From Dipylidium caninum (lineage: Eukaryota; Platyhelminthes; Cestoda; Cyclophyllidea; Dipylidiidae), in assembly GCA_017562135.1 (NCBI GenBank), contig QEYB01001105.1, forward strand, positions 1 to 64,000: a stretch of 64,000 bases of DNA. Reading direction: 5' to 3'. The position numbers were made by a program, and so were the translations under genes. Positions 44,474 through 56,815 of the stretch are shown in pieces. The notes beneath the pieces are model-generated. The model ran no database searches. It saw nothing but the letters and a program-made list of their open reading frames with translations, and had not been told where the DNA came from. Numbering within the stretch: the stretch's first letter is position 1; the number at the start of each line of letters is the position of its first letter.

Positions 44474-44481
44474 TATAAAAG
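44474..44481 (+). promoter_or_regulatory. TATA box of A3
   Basis: TATAAAAG with the same leader as A1. Confidence 0.55.
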
Positions 44482-44518
44482 CGACTTCATGGCAGCACGA
44501 ACGAAGACAGACGTTGAC

Positions 44519-44716
44519 ATGCACTTTGTGGCCCTCTTTCTTCTCTTTCTCCTCGCGAGTGCCACTCATGCCTGCTTGGGGGGCAGACGTGTGAGGGTCT
44601 CCTCCAGAGCGGATGATTCTGGTGAAGGAAGGAGGATGGTGGAGGGAGGAAGACGCTCGGCGCACCACTCGAGGGAGATGGAAACCGTCAGCATACTCGG
44701 CTCTGCCTTGATGTAA
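44519..44716 (+). CDS. Secreted peptide precursor, class A, copy A3
   Basis: 65 residues, identical to A1 including His17. Promoter and frame are intact. As in A2, the 3-prime flank switches about 11 bp after the stop to the version without AATAAA (ATTACACA at the signal position). It has the same three GRR sites and a single Cys19. Confidence 0.5.
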   Translation: MHFVALFLLFLLASATHACLGGRRVRVSSRADDSGEGRRMVEGGRRSAHHSREMETVSILGSALM

Positions 44717-47700
44717 TTACTCCCCTGATACACATTCAATCTATTCACCTTCGTGTGCTTCTTATTACACATGCTCGCAGTGGTCTTGCGTTTTCAGTGT
44801 ATTTTGGCCAAATCGGCGGGAAGGACGAAGTTATTCAGACTGTTACATGTTTTAGAAACTTATTCACTAACAGTTGTGAGTAAATTTCCTCGCCTCACTT
44901 CAAATCATCGCACAGAGTGCGGAGTGAATGTAGGAGAAGCATGATAAGAGGCAACTTCTCGGTTGTTTCACTAGTTGCGTCGAGCCGACTCCTGTCCACG
45001 TGTCGGTGTGTGCCATTGAGTCGCAGCGATTGTGAGTTGAAGTAGGTCCGAAGGGGCGTGTCAATTGAGTCAGGACCCGACTCGCGTCCTCGTTGTTTTG
45101 CGCGTCTAAAGCCAAACAATGTCATGTCGATGCCACTACTCTGTTGAAGGAAATAAGTGCGATGAATCGAATTTGTTCCACAGCGTCAAGTAGGTGCCCA
45201 CTCTACACGTCTTGGGTCAGTGAGGATGCGCAGGCGGTGGAATTCGACATGCATAGTTGTTTCAACCACGGAGGGTGCTCGGAAATAAGCCGGTCACTTT
45301 CAGACGGAGGCATGGAATGTGGGATAAAGTAACAAAGTGGGACAGCAGGTGATAGCAAATGGGATTTATTAGGTTGGTAACAATGAAACTGGCGTTATTT
45401 AATAGTCTAAAGCAAAAAGCGTAATATTTCCCTTTTTTATTACAATCAAGCGAAATAATTCCCATTGACATTTATAATTTTCAGCTACCCGTTTGGTCAT
45501 GCATGTCGTTTTGGAAAATCTACACCTTTAGAGTAATAAGCAACTGCAGATTTTTGATAGTGACATATTTTGGTTTAAAAATTATTACTTATTTATCTAA
45601 AAGTGATGGTTTGTAGCAGGAACACAGGATGAATGCGGGGAATATTGTAATATTTCGAGATATAGACATTCGTTAGAGCTTTACGTATCTGCCTTTCGTC
45701 GTCATGTATTAATTTAGCGACCCGCCGATTGAGCACTGCTGACAAATTTTTCTCTATAAGTTTCTTTTCATGCACCGCATCAGTTTAGCCACATTGAGAC
45801 TCCGCCGCTGTTCTGTTTCAGATCTATGTGAAAAGAAGTAACGGATCAGTGCTTGAGAATTTCCCCATGTGATGGCCATAATTTCCTTTTGATGAAGACT
45901 CCACTCCACACCAGGATGCGGCCAAAACTCAGTCCAACTGCCTGAATCCACCTTCACTCCCAGAAATGCTGCGTTGACCCAGGGTTCAGCAGTTACCACC
46001 AGGCCTCCACCCCAATGCTTTCTCACTTCTACATCGTCATTTATGTAGGCTCACCCTTGCCAAGTAGACCTTGACGCCAGCAAAAAACGCTTCTGTGAGA
46101 GCGCTGACAGATAACTCACTTTAATTGGCACAAATGTCTGTCGTTAGCGCACTTAGTTGTGAGAGATGGGAATGAAATCGGTCTCAGAGAAATAAGGCCA
46201 CCACAGTATTTCACTCCACGTCACGTCAAAGAGCTGCATAAACTGCCCAGAATGGCTGCATCGAGGCCTTTAACTGCTAGTGCCGGTGCAGCTTTTGCGG
46301 GTGTTGTGTAAGAACGGTTGAGGCAACAGCCGCACGGTAACTGCGTCTAACTCGTTCTAATAATTGAATCAGGATTGCCCCACTGGCACTGCATTTCCGT
46401 CATTTCCTTGTCTCATGCTAGGAACTGAATGCTGACTTGAAACGTGGACATTGCAGCAGATGCGAGTGAGCTGGTTAAGAGAATATGGCAATACTAAAAT
46501 TTATGCGTAGGTCGAGACATTGAACTGCGAAGACTTAAGGGTTTGGTTGCAGAGTGCAGTCGTGGACATAAGGGAAAATGAACTCCACTTGTGGCAGCAG
46601 TTGTCGAACACACCTGCAAAAGATGCAATTTGCCGAAAAGGAGTACACCCTCAAAGGTGAAGCCGAGGGAAATGGGAGAATGCAGCAATGAACAGCCGGC
46701 TTTAACCACTTATGGCTCCTCAGCTCGATTCGTATGGAAATGTCGAGAGCGACCTGCCCGAGGCAGGCGAAATTGTCTTCTGCCGCCTCCCCTCGAACCT
46801 GCACGGCGGGTGCACAGACTGAGCCGAAGACAGTCGCCAACCATTTTGTATCACAGGGCCGCCCGTGGCTGTCTCTCGCACACCGAGTTATGTAGAGTGC
46901 GGCAACTCCGCCAGTGTCGCAGTGGCGGATGTTTGCATCTCTGCTGGGCACTAACCCAGTCGACCGTCCGTAACACCTTCGGCGTATCTGCATCAGAGCG
47001 GCTGTTGAGGCGGGTGGCAAGACATGAGGCAGAGCATTGGAAACATCGGCGGTGGGAGAAGGAGTCACGCATATAACAGCAGCACAAGGGGTTGTTGAAT
47101 ACGCAGTTGCAGACAGACTATGAAGTTTGCGCGGAAGAAGTAAACTTTGGAAATTCTCCCACCAATCATAAATCATCCGGTTATTTTGCTCATCCGCTGA
47201 CTTATTTGGCGTGGAATGACTGTTCTACGCACTCCCGGGCAGGTTGTTTCAAACGGAACATCGAGCGACTTAAAAATGGGCTGAAGAAGAGGAGTACAAA
47301 CCCACGACACGTAGGCTGCAGTTTACATGGGTTGAGGAAATGAGAGGAAGTTTGTCGTGCTTCTCAGATTGCCTTCCACCACAAATTTCGTCCTCCAGTT
47401 ATGAAGCAGTGAAATTTATTTGGTGCACTGAAAGTCCTCCCACATTCCACCATCACCTTTCCGAGGACAGCAAAGTAGACTTTTGCTCCAAACAAAACTG
47501 CTATGCTAGGCAGAGGAGGAGAGCATCTCACTCTGCGTCAAGCCTTCTTCCCCACTTCCCAGTTCACGTCACTTGGTTCGCTTCAGCAGGCGCCGCACTT
47601 CTCAGTTGACAATGAATGTTACCGGAAGGAGGTGAGCCCACCAAGACGCAGTGAATTGGCCTGAGCCTCGACACCCAACTGTCCTTCCACCACGTATTAG

Positions 47701-48961
47701 CGCTTCTCCCGAGCAGCAGTGGTACAACTAACATCGCCATTTGAGTTGCTCAGCGAAACCGTGGAACACAGCCATATCGCTAGAAGGTGCCGCATGAGTA
47801 CCCGGTGCAAGTGAAGAGGGTCGAGAGTGTTCCCCTACTCCAGGCAGGGGTGATAGTATTCAAGTATAGTTGGGGGAAAATGGGGCAGTCCTACTGCAAG
47901 TCCTTACGCTCACTGATGTCTGCTACCGAGACAATGCAAACCTCTTGATGAAAACTGCACTTCAGATGGCCTACGCAGACTTTCATTGGACCAGACTCTC
48001 TTAGGCTCAGGTGGAAGAATGTTGGCAGGCTCGACAAAGACCCTTAGGCGGATCACTGTGGGATGCTTCGAAGCAGTATGCACTCCTGCAGTGGCTACTC
48101 CTCACGCCACCAAAAGTCTCTTTCTCCTCTGCCACAAGTTAATGAAACTGATGGCCTTGACATAGGCCTCACATAGGAGCCGATTTGGCTTGAGATGTGG
48201 CGTCGGGGTAGACTGCAAAGTCCTTAAGGTCAGTGGATGGTGAGTCGACGGTGCCGAAGGTGGGCAGTCGGAAATTTGTCAGAAAAGTTCCTCTTTACGC
48301 CCGGTAATAAAGGGATTGCGCAAGCTGTGCGGGCACATTGTCCTTCCCTTGAGTCTCCACGTAGCGGCAGGAGAAGTACTTCTCCCCAGTGGGTGCCTGA
48401 CCGAGACGGTCTGCACTAGGATGGATTGGTAAGGGCGGGGGAGGGGCAGGGGGAGGGCGAGGGCGAGGGGAGGGGGATCTGAGAACCTGCATTACGACTC
48501 GCCTTCGCAGCATTTCCTCGTGCCTACGTTGCTGCGTGTGCGCTGATCATTGCTTCAGTTGGACTCCACCCCTGGCAGACAATTTTCAAACACGGCCTTT
48601 TAATGCCATGCGTCTGCGATCACTGCATCACAACATCATCCGCGACGACTCGCGTACCCGACGCGCATGAGGGCGGACTGGCGGAGATAAAGGCGTCGTG
48701 CCTGCAGTCGGATAGAATACCGCGGTCTTCTTCTCTCGGAGAACACGGCTCATGCGAGCACACTGGTCAACGAGGCAGCCTTCAAATGAGCATCGGAAGG
48801 AACAGTCAACCTCGGCATACTTCGGCATTTTCCTCCGACCGGTGATTCCTACTTACGCGAGCGCTGTGCGAGTGCCGTTGAGTGGTGATGGCGAAGCGGA
48901 GCTCGGAGGATGAGGCCTGTTGAGCAGACGTCGATGAGTGCTGCTCTGTGGGGCACCCTGA
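44717..48961. other. Spacer between A3 and G8
   Basis: Copy II of 27,064-31,318. The A+T-rich island is at about 45,340-45,780. A minus-strand open stretch (45,754-46,026, GTG-led) with KHWGGGLVVTAEPWVNAAFL is shifted by two A in copy I. No gene is supported. Confidence 0.4.
48433..48476 (+). other. G-rich tract, copy II
   Basis: As 30,794-30,833, one GGGCGA unit longer. Confidence 0.5.
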
Positions 48962-49034
48962 TATAAAGGCGCAGCTCCTTCCCTCCGCGTCACTCGTCGT
49001 ACGCTGAGCACTCTGCGGGGCCCATGCAGCCGTG

Positions 49035-49275
49035 ATGCTTCGCACATCTCCACTCGACATTCCTAAGCCCTTCCTCCCTGTACTTTCCCAACTGATGTTT
49101 CTACTCCACTTCTTGTCTTCGCTGCACTGCAGTCGGGCACGACGGAGGCACCGTTCTTCTCCACGTATTGTCAACTTGTTTGACGCTTTGGACAACCAAC
49201 TCGCATGCCGTCTGACTTGCCAACCACAACGTGGGATGCTGCAGCCACTCCTTCGTCCGCGGCACCCACGACTAA
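49035..49275 (+). pseudogene. Cysteine-type ORF family G, copy G8
   Basis: It is identical to G5 up to LACRLTC, then one extra A (GCCAACCACAAC) turns HHNVGCC into QPQRGML and the frame runs to 49,298. TATAAA is at 48,962-48,967. Confidence 0.4.
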
Positions 49276-50254
49276 TTCCAAACCGATGCTTGATCTAGTT
49301 CGAGTACTCAACGCCTTGAGGTGCCTCGCTCCTCTCGCTTCAGCCCACAAACCGCGTGCTCCCTCAGAGATTGGTGGAGCAGGCGAAGCGCAACCGGGCG
49401 GAGTAGACCGCCTCCGCCCCGTCGATCAGATGTCAATTGCGGCACAAAGTGATCGGCAGCGAGTTGAATTGACAACACGACCTGCCTCTCTCCCAGCGAC
49501 GTGGGGCAAACTGCCCAACATGATATTCTGCCTCTGTGGTGAGGAAGTGATCATACACTCTGGTTTGCCCTCCTTCACCATTCCCCATGGCGGCAAGAGG
49601 CAGGCCGTACTGTCGCCTTCATCCCGCTGCAGGCTACCTCATGCCGCGGTTGCTTCAGATCGACGGGCAGTTGCAGTCGTGAGGCCAATGCCACAGACAA
49701 TAAGAGAGACACCGTCGGAGACGCCACTCAGACACCATCAAATGCCAGCTTTTGGCAAGAAAGGAGGAGGTGCTCGTCCCTTCACCTTAGCACATCATTC
49801 GCAGTTAAGTGCACCGTTAAACGCAGTGCAGTCGTTGAGACCGCAACCACCAGCTCTCTTTTCACAGGCCGCATGCGACTCCGCGCTCCTTCGCCTCCGC
49901 CGACGGAGGTCTCGCGACTGAGAGAAATTCTGCCTCATTGCACCAGCTTGTCCCCCTGACTTGAACGGCGTCGCCTTTGACCTAAACGAGGCTCTTTGCT
50001 AGCAAAACAACCACGTCATATGCACATGCGCCTCTGACCCGCCGATCTGTTCGTCAAAGTGAGAGTTGTCGATTCTTACAATGCCTGGTGGTCACCACAC
50101 CGCGGTTTGCATGGCGACGGGAACTGCGTCGACTGCCTGTCCCGACAGAGGCGAGCACAATGCGGTCTCTCTCCACGTGGTGGCCGGTCTGCCACTCTAC
50201 CACCAACCTCTCCTATAAAAGCGACTTCATGGCAGCACGAAGAAAAACGTCGAC

Positions 50255-50486
50255 GTGCACTTTCTAGCCCTGCTTCTTCCGTTTCTTCGCGCAGGTGACA
50301 CTGGTGCTTGCTTTGGTGGCAGCGATAGGGTGGTCGTCCCCAAAGCAAGTGTGTCTGTTGCGGGTAGGAGGATGGCGGAGGTCGGAGGGCGGAGGGCGGA
50401 GGCGGAGGGCGGAGGAAGGAGGACGCTCGGGTCACCACTCGCGGGAGATGGAAGCTGTCAGCATTCTCGGCTCTGCCTTGATGTAG
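50255..50486 (+). pseudogene. Secreted-peptide family class C, copy C4
   Basis: TATAAAAG (50,214-50,221), with GTG at the start position. If GTG or an upstream codon were used, the frame would read HFLALLLPFLRAGDTGACFG, a plausible signal peptide with Cys. It continues through AGRRMAEVGGRR and then leaves the family tail, because the GGAGGGC repeat has a non-triplet length; the tail SREMEAVSILGSALM lies in another frame. AATATG replaces AATAAA. Confidence 0.5.
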
Positions 50487-50879
50487 TTTCTCACCCGAGA
50501 CACATTAAAAAATTTCTACTCGCCTCCGTTTCTTAATATGCTTTTTTTTGGCATCTGTCTTGTGTTTGAAGTGTATTATCGTCATTCAGACTGCTGCCTC
50601 TACTGAGGAGGTCTCAACTGACGGTCTTGAGCAAATTTATCCTCCTCACTGCAAACCACCACACGGAGTGGAGGGCGAGTTGAGGAGAAGTGTGGTAAGC
50701 AGCAACTTCTCGGTTATTTCAGTTGCCGCCTCAAGCCGGCACGTGGGCAGAGCGGGTGTTGCCAAGCCAAGGGGGCGGTAGCATCGTCAGCTGCGGGCAG
50801 GCCTCGGCGCCTGACTTGAGTCCTCGTTGTCCTGCATGTCTAAAGCCAAACAATGTCACGTCAATTCTGCTACTCCGTT

Positions 50880-50907
50880 GAAAGAAAGAAAGAAAGAAAG
50901 AAAGAAG
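50880..50907 (+). repeat. (GAAA)n microsatellite, copy II
   Basis: About six and a half units, followed by the same flank as in copy I. Confidence 0.8.
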
Positions 50908-52595
50908 CCCCGAGCTTCCCCACATATTGACTGGATGGGTGCGAGGAGATGTGTGCTGCTTCACTCACACTAGAAGGAATTTCCGACATGTTGACTGGAT
51001 GGCCAGCCAGATATTTGGTCTCGTTCGAGGGCCCTGTCGGTTTACGCGGCCCAAAGCTGCCCGAAGGAATGCCATCAGGGCGAAATAAAGCCTGACTGAT
51101 GAGTTCACTGGCATTCTTCACCGTCCGTGTAACTTTCTTACCCACCTCGTGCCTACCTTCTTCTCTTTCCGAACAACTTCACTTGATCAAGAAACTTCGT
51201 GACCACTTGAATGCCCTCGACTGGTCATTCGCTCCCTAGTACTCAAAGCCATTGCAGAGGAGGCGAGGACGAAAGTCGGGCTCCGCAACACTCACAAGCA
51301 CCTTCGCGGGCGGAGTCGGAGTCAATGAGCCTCGCAGGGGAACGCGGTGCCATCTCGGTTGGCCGAGTCTCTCTTCGCCAGCCAGGAGTGCATGTCTGGT
51401 CAGCCTTGATTGTCTCACAAGTGTCTTGTCATGCACTGCTGGTTGAACGGTAGAAATTAACCTTCAGGATTGTTTATTAATGCGTCTACTTTGGCATTGC
51501 CGCCTGAAGGACGTCCTCGAGCTCAACAGAACAAGAGACGACTCCACAGACGGTCAGGCCGAAATAATTGGTGTCCACGCTAAGACCGCTAAGATCGCAC
51601 CCCACCCCAAGTCTGCTTTTAAAGACCTGGCAAATTTCCTCTTAGCTGTGCCTACTTTAACCAACGTAAATAGACTCTGCTCTCCGGCGGGAGACCAAAA
51701 ATACCCTATAGAAATCATCCATCTCGTCTGGACAAAAGAACAGACGTCCACGGTAGCCTTAAAGGAGGGTGCCACCGTTGGTTTGAGAAGACGCAGCTTT
51801 GTGCATGTGAACAGGAAAGCGTTGCAAGGAGAAGCAGGTCCTTTTCTCCATCAGAAGAAGGGAGGAGGAAGTGCACCAAGCTTGAGGAGAATTTGCAGCA
51901 GGAGCGGAGGGCAAGTAGAAGTGAAGACACTGAAAACGAAGAACTGGCAGTTGTGCGCCGGAGTTGAGGCTCAAGGGACGCACAGGTGGCAGACGCGAAT
52001 AAGCTCGTTGAAGGAACGTGGCACTACTGAAATAATTGTGCAGAACGACAGGCTTCGCTCGAACTAATTTCCGCCTGCATTGTGGATGGCAAATTTGCCG
52101 TTACATTCATCACAAAATACGCAGAAATCATTTTTCACTTGTGGAAAATAGTCTTTCATTCACTGTGTCTCACTCGATGTCCATGTGGCCTTTTCGCACT
52201 TCATGTGACTGGTCTTCTCTCCCCTTACGACTGCGACTGTTCATTTGTGGAGTTGGAGCGAGAAACGCGACTTCAACATGTTTACTGAGGAGAGAGCCAA
52301 CTCTGGTGTGCGTCTCTCCTCCCCTCGACTGTGCGACCGTCGCCGTCATCGCAGCGGGGATTGTGGCGGCGTTCCACTTTGTCAGACTTTCTGCGTTTCA
52401 GCCACTTTCTTTTTGTAAGCATCCCAAAGCTTCTTTGGCAGTGTTCGTGTGCTCCCTTCTCCCTCCACTCCACGCGGCTATTTGAAATTGGGCAAATTAA
52501 CTGCGCACTTCGTGTAGAGACCGCTTTAAATTAATCGTGGTCACCCTGCCGACTTGGCGACAATAAAGTGCACAAGCAAGACCGACACCAGCAGC
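50908..52595. other. Spacer between C4 and B4
   Basis: Copy II of 33,260-34,946. The 195-codon frame 51,480-52,067 differs from its copy I partner by paired frameshifts. No gene is supported. Confidence 0.4.
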
Positions 52596-52601
52596 TTTAT
52601 T
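52596..52601 (-). terminator. Poly(A) signal of B4
   Basis: AATAAA on the minus strand, 41 bp after the stop. Confidence 0.55.
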
Positions 52602-52642
52602 AAGAGGGGAAGGAGGAGGAGAGTGAATGGGCTCCAAGTGCA

Positions 52643-52837
52643 TCAGGGGCGAGGTCGCGCCACGGACGCGTTGATCACGTCGGCCTTCTCCATCTCCCCT
52701 AGGGGCTGCGCCGAGCGTCTCTCTCGCTCCGGCATCCTACTACGCACGTTGGAGAATTCGTTGGGGTCGAGTGGTGGCGAGCAGGCATCAATGCCGCTCA
52801 CGAGGTGAGAGAGAAGGAACAGGGCCAGAAGGCGCAT
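52643..52837 (-). CDS. Secreted peptide precursor, class B, copy B4 (intact)
   Basis: The 64-residue product is identical to B1 and B3. TATAAAAG is at 52,871-52,878. The distal element is at 53,137-53,153 and carries an extra CT (TTTCTCTCTCAG), but its near edge is still 259 bp from TATA. Confidence 0.6.
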   Translation of the reverse strand: MRLLALFLLSHLVSGIDACSPPLDPNEFSNVRSRMPERERRSAQPLGEMEKADVINASVARPRP

Positions 52838-52870
52838 GTCGACGTCTTCCTTCGTGTTGCCGTGGCCTCG

Positions 52871-52878
52871 CTTTTATA
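52871..52878 (-). promoter_or_regulatory. TATA box of B4
   Basis: TATAAAAG on the minus strand, with the GCGACGTGAACTGGG element about 85 bp further upstream. Confidence 0.6.
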
Positions 52879-53686
52879 GGGGAGGTTGGCGGTAAAGCGG
52901 CACACTGGGCACCTCGTGGAGGTGAGCGCTTTGTGCTCTGCTTTGTCGGCACAGGCGCTCGACCCAGTTCACGTCGCCCGACTGACCTCGTGTGGTTGCC
53001 ACCACATCGTGCAACACTCCACATTTTGCAACTCTGTCGACGACAGTGGCAGACAGGGGACGTGTGTGTGCATGTGATGTGGTTGTTTTGCTGGCGACGC
53101 CGCTCAGGCCAGCGGGACATGGCGGTGCATTTGGGACAGAATTTCTCTCTCAGTCGCCAAATCCTCGTCAGCGGATGCGAGGCGGCGCAAAGTCGCCTGA
53201 GGCTGGTGAACGAGAGCCGGTGGTTGTGAATTCCCTCCAAGTCTCTTAGGCTGCACTCCGAGTAACGATGCACTCAGTGCGGAACCACTCACAGGAGTGG
53301 AAGACGAGCACCTCCTACGTGCTTACCAAAAACTGTCAATCGTAGGTCTGCAACGTGATGATATCCAAGTGGCCTCTTCGCAACATGTCGTCCATCGTGT
53401 GTGACATTAACCTCCCAACTGCAAGTCTGCAGTACATCAGTGGAAATTAGCGGATGATGGCCCATCACCCCGACAAGATGCGAACACTTTGACAAAGTTC
53501 GCATTCTTACGAGGCCTCTGGCCATCCGGTCTTAGTAGAGAGACCCGTGGAACATCTGAACTGTACGATGAGACTGCGTGGTAGAAAGGAGGTTGCGGTA
53601 GCGCCACGAGATACCATCTGAGTGGCAAAGTCGACAATCGTCCCTCATTTGCGGGTCAGCCTGTAATTTCCTCACAGCACTAATTG

Positions 53687-53989
53687 TCAAGAGCGGCGGC
53701 CAGGACGCCCACAGAGTTGGCGTAGCTGAAGTTCCCTGCTTTGATTCATGTCATATTGAAAGTTAAGAAGGGCCGCTTTGCAATGCTTACCTTTTCTTTT
53801 TTGTACTTCCCACGAAATGAACTCCCAAGGTGGATGCCTCTGTATGTGGTACATGTAAGGCGATGCCAAGGGCTGCTCATTGGGCATGGACACGTCGAAG
53901 GTGGCCTGCACACACGTCGTGTGGCCGTTAGCATTTCGCCTGGTCCCCCGCTCAGTCCTCGCTAACGCCTTCCTCGACATCACCGTCAT
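53687..53989 (-). CDS. Unrecognised 100-residue ORF, possible exon, copy II
   Basis: Same translation as 9,353-9,655, with the AAAAG / GTAAGC donor after QKRK. No family is recognised. The exon reading rests only on frame preservation and the donor. Confidence 0.2.
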   Translation of the reverse strand: MTVMSRKALARTERGTRRNANGHTTCVQATFDVSMPNEQPLASPYMYHIQRHPPWEFISWEVQKRKGKHCKAALLNFQYDMNQSRELQLRQLCGRPGRRS

Positions 53990-55925
53990 AATGGCTGTTG
54001 AGGCTGGTGGTTAGACACGAAGCTGACACTTTTTATCGGCGCATGAGAATGCAGCCACTCATTTGCGGTGCAATCGAGATCATCAGTAAATGCTTTGAGG
54101 CGACACATTTGGACATTGCACGACATCTCCTTCGCCCCGACTGATCATGCAGGAGACGCAAGGAGGTGGAACGCCGCCACACTCTCCCCCGAGAAAGCGC
54201 CAACAACCTCACAGTCGAAGGGAGGAGAGGCGCACGACAGAGTTGGCTCCAGCCAATGTCGAAGACGACCCTTCATCGACATTGCGTTGAGCACTGTGAG
54301 GCCACGCGAGGCAAACGGCACAAGAAAATAAAGTCGTTGTTGAGCAGAAAATCACCTCGTGACCCATAAACACTCATTCAAGCACATATTCTCGACTAAC
54401 AAAGGGGTTTCACTCAGGCGGTGTGAATGCGAAAATAGGCCGAGTGGTGCGACCAACAATGGGGCGACGGAGAGGGCGAGAACCGAGACGGCATTTTCCA
54501 ATCGCCCACGTGTCTGGTTGGGCGACACGTCGTGAGAAAGAATCCACCGATGTGAAGTGGTGGGAAGTGGAAGCCTACATGGGTTAGCGGCAGTTGGAGG
54601 CCCGAGTTTCCCCCTACCAACCAAGAAGTTAACACTGGTCGAGGTCTCTTACTGTCGCCGATCTCGTCTCAAAGCCTGCATCCGCAGGTTGAATTGCAGT
54701 CGCTGCTCCCCGCAGAGTCCAAGCATGACGCCGCTGCGTTATTCTGCTTCAGCGCAGACAGATGCCTTGTTCTGAAAGACCGACACAGACTGCCTCGCAC
54801 GTCCGTTTCCAACCGTCATGTCATAAGTCTAACCAGTGTTCCAATTGCTCGGGCCACTTATCATTTGTCACAACCCTCGAATTCTCCTTCGCTGTACTTC
54901 CGAGAGCGTAGCTCCTTTACAGTCAGCTGCGCCTCCTTCTGTTTCACCTCACTCTACTTTCACGAATGTCCTCCTCCCACTGCAATGTGTCGAAGGAGAG
55001 AGACGCATTTCAGTAGTGGCATACTCCAAAAACCACCTCACTCACATCTGCCTCGTGTGCCATCTCCTCTAACAGTGGCACCCTTCCTTCGAGGCTACCA
55101 CAGGAGTCTGTTCTTCTGTCGAGACTTTACATTAATAAAGAGTCAGGAGGGTTGGTTTCACTAGGGTGTTTTTGGTCTCTGGCAGGAGAACGGTGTCCCC
55201 ATTCATTGCTTAAATGCATGTGCTATCGGAAATTAGTGCGAGCGAAGCCTGTCGTTCTGCACAATTATTTCAGTAGTGCCACCTTCCTTCAACCAGCTCA
55301 TTCGCGTCTGCCACCTGTGCGTCCCTTGAACCTCAACTCCGGCGCACATCTGCCAGTCCTTCGTTTTCAGTGTCTTCACTTCTACTTGCCCTCCGCTCCT
55401 GCTGCAAATTCTCCTCAGCTTGGTGCACTTCCTCCTCCCTTCTTCTGATGGAGAAAAGGACCTGCTTCTCCTTGCAACGCTTTCCTGTTCACATGCACAA
55501 AGCTGCGTCTTCTCAACCAACGGTGGCACCCTCCTTTAAGGCTACCGTGGACGTCTGTTCTTTTGTCCAGACGAGATGGATGATTTCTATAGGGTATTTT
55601 TGGTCTCCCGCCGGAGAGCAGAGTCTATTTACGTTGGTTAAAGTAGTCACAGCTAAGAGGAAGTTGGCACGAAAACAGTTTATGTGGCAGTGGCAGTGGC
55701 AGTGGCAGTGGCAGTGTTCATGTGCTCCTTGTGGGGATTTGAATTGAGAAGAAGAAAGTTACTGAAGACCGTCAGTAGAGACTTCCGGAGGATTTGTGAC
55801 TGTCTGACTAGATTTGTCCGGCCCTCCGACCACTCGACAAAGGCAGCAAACACGACGCCGATATAAAGATGTTTTGTTTAAGAAGGGAGGAGACCGAATA
55901 GTCTGTATGCGTCTCAAATGGGAAA
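53990..55925. other. Spacer between B4 and D4
   Basis: Copy of 36,340-38,272 and 9,656-11,596. A 90-codon minus-strand frame (54,352-54,624) is open in all three copies but carries a non-conservative change in one. No gene is supported. Confidence 0.4.
55684..55716 (+). repeat. (GTGGCA)n microsatellite, copy III
   Basis: Same length as in copy II. Confidence 0.85.
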
Positions 55926-56104
55926 TCACATCAGAGCGAGGGCTGATTCCATCTTCCCCAAAGGCTGCACCGAGTGTCTTCCTGCTCTGGCATCCTCCTC
56001 CGTGTGCTGTTGATGTCCTTGAAAGTTCAATGGCATCGAGCAGGTATCGGCATTACTTACGAGGAGAGAAGGAGAAAGAGAAGGAACAGGGCCACAACGT
56101 GCAT
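55926..56104 (-). pseudogene. Secreted-peptide family class D, copy D4
   Basis: TATAAAAG (56,138-56,145), ATG (56,104), MHVVALFLLFLLLSS then TAA in GTAAGT. Same damage as D1 to D3. Confidence 0.5.
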
Positions 56105-56815
56105 GTCGACGTGCTTCTCCGTGTTGCCATGGCCTCGCTTTTATAGGGGAGGTTGGCGGTAAAGCGGCACACTGGGCACCTCGTGGAGGGTGAGCGTTTC
56201 GTGGTCTGCTGTATCGACACAAGCAGTCGACCCAGTTCACGTCGCCGTGCAAACCGCGGTGCGGTGGCCACCAGGTATGGCAACAATCAACAGTTTTCGC
56301 TGTAATGTAGTTGTTGTGGTAGTCCTCCTGGTTAAACGCGAATGATTGTCTTCCGGTGGTAAATCTCCCCTATCGTCTGCAAGTGGCTCCCTATGACAGG
56401 CCACGTAGACGCACTAGCATCTCCTCCCTTCTTGTCAGAAACAGCCATTTGATGGTGTCTGAGTGGCGTTTCGCAACGTGTCTTTCATCGCCTGTGGCAT
56501 TCGCTTCGCAACTGCATCTGCCTGTCGGTCAGAAGTCAATCCCGGCATGAGGAAACTGACAACAAGCCGAAGGTCACAATGCAGCCTGTCTCTTCTCCTG
56601 AAGGCGGGACGTTGGTGGTGGTGAGATCAGGGAGCTTCATGATTATCCCCACCGCGCACACGTCTCCGGGGAAGAAGCAGACTGTTGTCTCACCTTCAGC
56701 CAGTTTGCCGTTTCCTCTTGTCGCAATTGACATCTGACCGACGTGCTTCGTGTGCATCAGCGACCTCTGGAGAAGGACACGCTTTCGTGGGCGGAAGAGA
56801 GAGGAGCGAGGCACT

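Larger units (their letters stand above)
37590..55242 (+). repeat. 17.65-kb tandem amplicon, copy II
   Basis: Directly follows copy I, head to tail. It carries D3, G6, G7, F2, E3, A3, G8, C4 and B4. The offset to copy I is 17,646-17,653 over most of its length. The most obvious difference is the 39,800-40,090 patch. Confidence 0.85.

Noticed and set aside
45754..46026. Protein-like minus-strand frame with KHWGGGLVVTAEPWVNAAFL
   Set aside because: It starts at GTG behind stops, copy I is shifted by two bases after SWTEF, and I could not tie it to any family. It is mentioned only in the spacer entry.
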